Positions 59,591-64,000 of a stretch of 64,000 nt of DNA are shown piece after piece (positions within the stretch are counted from its first letter, which is position 1; the number at the start of each line of letters is the position of its first letter). A program made the translations under genes and the position numbers. The notes under the pieces were generated by a model. The model did not search any database and was not told the origin of the DNA. It was given only the letters and a program-made list of their open reading frames with translations. Source of the stretch: Ophiura sarsii (taxonomy: Eukaryota > Echinodermata > Ophiuroidea > Amphilepidida > Ophiuridae); contig CM069459.1 in NCBI GenBank assembly GCA_035610835.1, forward strand, positions 27,299,570 to 27,363,569, read 5' to 3'.

Positions 59591-60520
59591 TACAAACTCA
59601 ATGGGGATAATCCAATAATGGCGATAATCTTTGTTCTTTTTACAATAACCAGTCATCTCCTAATGTTACAAACACCATTCTGGTCCCATTTTAAAGGATA
59701 TTTAGTAGTCTTTAAGTATGTGGTTCAACAGACTTGTCAACTATTTGTAACAACTAATTAATTATGGATAAGACCATGATCATCAGCTTTCTTCCAATAC
59801 GCTACACAGTCAAGATGAATAATCAGCCTCAATTTACCGGATTTATAAAAATGACTATAGCAGAAAAGGTTTTCAACCTATGATAGCAAAAGTATACATT
59901 TTTGGAAAGCTTGTAACTAGAGGAATTCAGAAATGCAGTTTATATCAGGGAAGGGTTCATCCTTAAACAAATATTTCTGAAAATTCTAAAAATATATAAA
60001 ATAAAAATTGGAGATATTCACTAGCCGGTATAATTACCATACCGACGTAGTAACTTTGACAATTATATATCATCTAATGGGTAATTTCATGAGGAATTCA
60101 AATATGTAAAGTAAATAATGATAGGGGTAGGTATAAAAAATATTTGGATCTCAAATTAAAAATTAAAAAACTCTGATATTTTCCCGAACATTTCCGATCA
60201 TACCATTTTAGTTCTTGGTCGTACTATAATTTTAATGGCATATTTGGTTTCCTCATGCAATTTCCCTTCAGAAAATGTATACTTTTACTACCTCAGGGGG
60301 GTATACAAGCAAATATAAATGTGTAAAGTTAAAATCATGTCGCGAAAGCCAAAATCCGTGTGTAACGCGAAAGGAGGCGAGCTTAAAACACATGACCTTG
60401 AGCAATAATTGTATCACGACATGATTTGCTTGAGTAGCAGGTGATAAGCATGAAAGGAGGAGAGTTATTTCAGTTAAATCCTGAATTAGTTACTATATTT
60501 TGTAATGCATATGGTAAATA

Positions 60521-61575
60521 AGGCAAATATTCAGCATTTGGAAGCAAGAAGAATCAGGGTGGTACGAGACCCATTATAATGTTGAAACCTGTAGAAAAAT
60601 TAATTTTGTGCGCGAAGCGCGAAAATAATTTCAGGTCATGAAATAAAATGGTCCAGAATGTTTTTCAATATGTCACCGATCGCAATCGTGGTTGCATAAA
60701 CGATCACACGTGAATTAACCCTACACTTGCTTATCTGGCTAGGGTTTAATGTATGGTATGTAGAAAGTAAGGATATCAAGTTTCAAAAGAAGAAATTTAT
60801 TTTGAACTACCTACCAAAATGGACCAATAACCCAAACCTCCCCTGCTATATTACACTATGATCCCCTCATCTTAATCTAGTTTCCATCCCTAAGGGTGTT
60901 TAAGAGAACTATAATTGAAATAGTAATATTGTAACCACTTTGGAATGATTCAATTCAGACACTACTACAATTCGGCAAATCATGTGTAGTTCAAAGACTC
61001 CCTTCGATCGGTCGATTTGTCGTATGCAAAGACTAGAATGGCCCCCATTGATTTCCCACAGGACAACTGAAATGGCAACGGTTCTGACGCCGTCGTACGG
61101 ATATTAATAATTTCGACCGGTTGAGATGTAAACTTCAATCATTTTTGGATTGAGGGACTCCGGATAATCGTCTGGCGTCGTCCCTTGTTACTGATTATAA
61201 GCATTATCTTCACCATAAAGCCTGTTAATGCTTCGTCTAAATCGGGGTAATACCGTGTCATGAAAGTTTAAAAGTCATTCCCCAAAATTAATAAAGTAAG
61301 ATTACTTTGAGACTATAACGATAATGGTTAAATTGGGTGATAGAAAATTGGAGCGGAACACATAAAGAACATCACGCATATTGTTTTAAACATAACCCCC
61401 AACATAAACTGACAGTCTTAATCATTGAATTGTACATCATGATACTAAATTATAATGTAATGCTCTATATTTAACTAAGCGTTATTTATAAAATGATGTT
61501 ACGTTATCACTAAAATACGCTTCTAGAGCTCCTCTTGGCCATTATCCAATGTTCTTCACGTCAATTATATCTACG
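60521..61575. other. Noncoding, nothing recognised
   Basis: It includes a small gcgcgaagcgcg palindromic patch near 60612-60624, similar to ones inside hAT-like elements. No gene. Confidence 0.4.
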
Positions 61576-61579
61576 AATT

Positions 61580-61740
61580 CAATACCGGAAGTGTGAAACA
61601 AGGTGCAAGGTCAACGTGATCGGTGACCTTTTTTTTAAATAATGCACACTGCTAGTGGTAAACGGTGACCTTTTTTTAGATAATGCATGTTGCTAGTGGT
61701 TACTGATATGTTGACCTTGCACGCGTTAGACTTCCGGTAC
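61580..61740. mobile_element. Possible 160-bp MITE with imperfect TIRs
   Basis: taccggaagt ... ggtgcaaggtcaac on the left and gttgaccttgcacg ... acttccggta on the right are imperfect complements. Between them a unit of about 42 bp (ggtgacctttttttaa, then ctgctagtggt) is duplicated in tandem. No target duplication could be fixed. Confidence 0.5.
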
Positions 61741-63391
61741 TGCATTCGAAGGAGCGTAAATCTAGGAACATATTATATTGATTAATCGTTTAACACACTA
61801 ATGTATACTTACCTGGTGGTCTTATATCAACAAATTTACATGAATATACAATCTATGGTGTTTTATTCCAGCTCTAAATCGAATTAATTCTATGTAATGA
61901 GTACCAAATTAACTGATAGCAGTATCGCTATCATTTTAAATACCCTCAATTATAATCACTTTACTCATGGTCCTTGCAAATACAACATATTTTGCAGATC
62001 ATTATCGATATTTAACCTGTTAATTATGTGTACGAATTTTATTATGCTATGAATGCAGAGTTCAACTGATCAGTGTCACCACACATGTAAATTATGCTCT
62101 ATATTTAACATACTAACATCATGTTGACAGTTGGCCACGTAAGCCGTTGTTAAGTCAAACATCACAATTATGTTTATCGACAGCCAACATTTTGTGTATG
62201 AATTTGAACAATGCACATTTGACACTTTTTTAAAGATAATTACGTCACGGTTTCGCGCACTTGTAACAACATTCATTCAAATTTGTAAACACTCTCTAAT
62301 TAGAAAGACATAGTATCGATTATTCTCCATGTGATAACGTCAAGCTTTGATTTACATATCCAATTCAAGTAGCAATTGGTGTATTGATGAAATGGTACGC
62401 CTCACCAATAATACTATTACCTACATATCACTTTAGCAGTGTTTTAAAGAATGAATTGTGAGCTCAATTTAGTGGGCAATGATGCATGACATTTCTTATT
62501 ACATTAATATTATGATTTTACACACAAAAAAGGTTTAAATACACTTCTCTAAGTAGCAGAGCATTCGTGCTGAATCGTGCATAATAATCGTTCTCGTCGC
62601 ATTCGTACACCGCGCCATCCACGCCTATCGGCGCTCCAGGGTGATGCACGAATACAAGCTAGCCTCGAGCGATTATCAAGTACAAATGCACTGTAGCTCA
62701 TCAATTATAAATCAATATGCTTACAACTCTATCGAGGGTCAAAAGGCGGGGTAAACGTAGAGTGGCGCAGTTGAAATAATCATATCTTAAAATATAATTT
62801 TAAGACATGACACTTTTTGGGGATTTAAAAAAAATATTATTCCAAGCATAATACTTTCAACTTACAGAACTCATTAATTACTCGAGTAACTTCAGGTGAT
62901 ATGAGTAGAAAGTAATCAGTAACAACTGAACTCGACCTTGTTTCGTATTTATGGTGACACAATATAACACTAGCTTTTGGACGTTTTGCTATTGTATCCA
63001 ATAAAGTGTAAATTATAGTCATAAACACTAGCAATACGGTAGGTGTCTAAGTGCAAGGGGCTGCGCCTCTCAGTCAACTGTTTGTGTACTGATACTGTGC
63101 AAGTTGTATCAGGGATACTATTAATTTTGGGATAGGAAAGTCCTATACTAACACACGTAGCGAAAACGGTGCCGTTTGTTTAAATTACATAAATTATGGT
63201 AATCATCGGAATGTGTCGGTGACCGGCGTTTAACGCGTTTAACAGTGTTTAACCAGGTTTAACGTAATATTTGGTCAGTATAGGTTTGAGGGCGTTGTGG
63301 ATTTACACAGACGACGGTAGCCACGCGAAACCTAAATGTTGAATACGTAATGAATAAGGTGAATAACACGTAATCGTGAATGTTAATCTTA
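61741..63391. other. Noncoding, nothing recognised
   Basis: AT-rich sequence. Noticed: a short cluster of gtttaac repeats at 63227-63262 and a perfect aaacggtgccgttt palindrome near 63165. No gene supported. Confidence 0.4.
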
Positions 63392-63736
63392 TCATTTTGA
63401 CAAATTCATCATAATTAGAAGAATTGTCATCGTTAACCGGGCGATGACTGTTAAAAATAATTCAAAATAGTGCACTCCCGTTGACATATTGGGTCGTCTG
63501 AGAGACGCGTGGCCAGCGTCGTGTCGTCTGCTACAATCACGCCTGATCAGTATAGCGCCACCAGTTCTATGCTGACCAAATTTTAATTTAAAAGTGGACC
63601 CGATCGGCAAGCTCACTGGCATACCCCTGGTTGTATCCAGACCAGGAGACGGTTTAATGAATCGCCCATGTATTGATGTTTTATTCATTGCATCCTTTGT
63701 ACCATATGCTCCTACGACTTCGATATGTTTTATCAA
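63392..63736 (-). CDS. Unrecognised 114-codon open frame
   Basis: Reads on the minus strand from an ATG at 63736 to a stop at 63392-63394. The sequence is less AT-rich than its surroundings and codes a mixed, mildly basic protein start (IKHIEVVGAYGTKDAMNK) with a hydrophobic C-terminal stretch. I recognise no domain. It could be one exon, a decayed transposon piece or chance. No splice or promoter signal decides between them. Confidence 0.15.
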   Translation of the reverse strand: MIKHIEVVGAYGTKDAMNKTSIHGRFIKPSPGLDTTRGMPVSLPIGSTFKLKFGQHRTGGAILIRRDCSRRHDAGHASLRRPNMSTGVHYFELFLTVIARLTMTILLIMMNLSK

Positions 63737-64000
63737 TAATGAATCTGGTACAGCCAGTGCTTAGAGGTGACGTGTCTGAGTAAATGTTGTTAAAAGAAAG
63801 CATTCAATATTGACGATAGTGCATAAATGACATTACTTATTCACTGGTTCGTAAGTTCACCTCTACAATTGCGGAAATGTTTCCATTTGTTCGGTTGTGC
63901 TGTCCTGAGACAAACATACCCTCAAGGGATAAGAAGCACGATTAATACCTGTCATGTGCAGTGATCCAGATCCAGGCCCGTAAGACACTTTTTTCAAAGG
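63737..64000. other. Noncoding right edge
   Basis: No feature recognised. Confidence 0.3.

Larger units (their letters stand above)
48740..60520 (+). repeat. Segmental duplication D, copy D2
   Basis: Collinear with D1 but expanded by insertions at 50404-50658, 51416-51811, 51954-52874 and 53551-58036. About 50760-53320 has no counterpart in D1. The remaining D2 sequence at 53330-53550 and 58037-60520 is noncoding; 58037-58560 and 58680-58810 match D1 well, and 58830-60430 shows little match and no gene. Confidence 0.75.

Overview
The window is animal nuclear DNA with almost no ordinary genes. It is AT-rich and packed with animal-type transposable elements: an L2/CR1-like LINE 3' end, tRNA-derived SINEs, TA-, TTAA- and 8-bp-target-duplication MITEs, and a Ngaro/DIRS-style tyrosine-recombinase element. 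This fits a marine invertebrate (echinoderm, hemichordate, cephalochordate or lophotrochozoan); I cannot fix the phylum. I see no host protein-coding gene, rRNA, convincing functional tRNA or CRISPR array.

Layout. 1-2.5 kb: noncoding sequence with a repeat shared with 45.1-45.7 kb and a TIR element. 2.56-35.29 kb: three head-to-tail copies of a unit of about 8.3 kb (copy 1, 2.56-14.62; copy 2, 14.62-22.96; copy 3, 22.96-35.29). Each copy carries private insertions, and the other copies preserve the uninterrupted site. Copy 1 holds a 3.75-kb TIR element (9975-13725) filled with a 16-bp AT satellite. Copy 2 holds a 440-bp TA MITE (16506-16945). Copy 3 holds the 5.6-kb recombinase element (26737-32315) and a separate 347-bp replacement segment (32327-32673). 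Copies 1 and 2 share a LINE end, a tRNA-like SINE, a foldback element and an 820-bp internal duplication that copy 3 lacks, so copy 3 probably split off first. 35.3-39 kb and 44.2-48.7 kb: noncoding sequence with decayed pieces of the same units, plus a SINE at 48.37-48.69 kb. 39.0-44.2 kb and 48.7-60.5 kb: a second, older segmental duplication (D1/D2) carrying MITEs, two hAT-like elements and a 4.49-kb TIR element (53551-58036) with a recurring 15-bp motif. 60.5-64 kb: mostly unique noncoding sequence.

The centre of interest is the element at 26737-32315. It has two intact-looking coding regions: a 491-aa tyrosine recombinase with all catalytic residues, and an SGNH/GDSL hydrolase domain with Ser, Gly, Asn and Asp-His motifs. 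Its repeats are arranged A1 - ORFs - B1A2 - array - B2, the split-direct-repeat layout of Ngaro-type retrotransposons. A1/A2 (194 bp) and B1/B2 (512 bp) look identical. It contains no reverse transcriptase, and a 1-kb array of hairpin-forming tandem repeats lies between A2 and B2. The empty sites in copies 1 and 2 show insertion with only a shared AA dinucleotide, as expected of recombinase-mediated integration. It is either a recent RT-less derivative mobilised in trans or an undescribed type of recombinase/hydrolase element.
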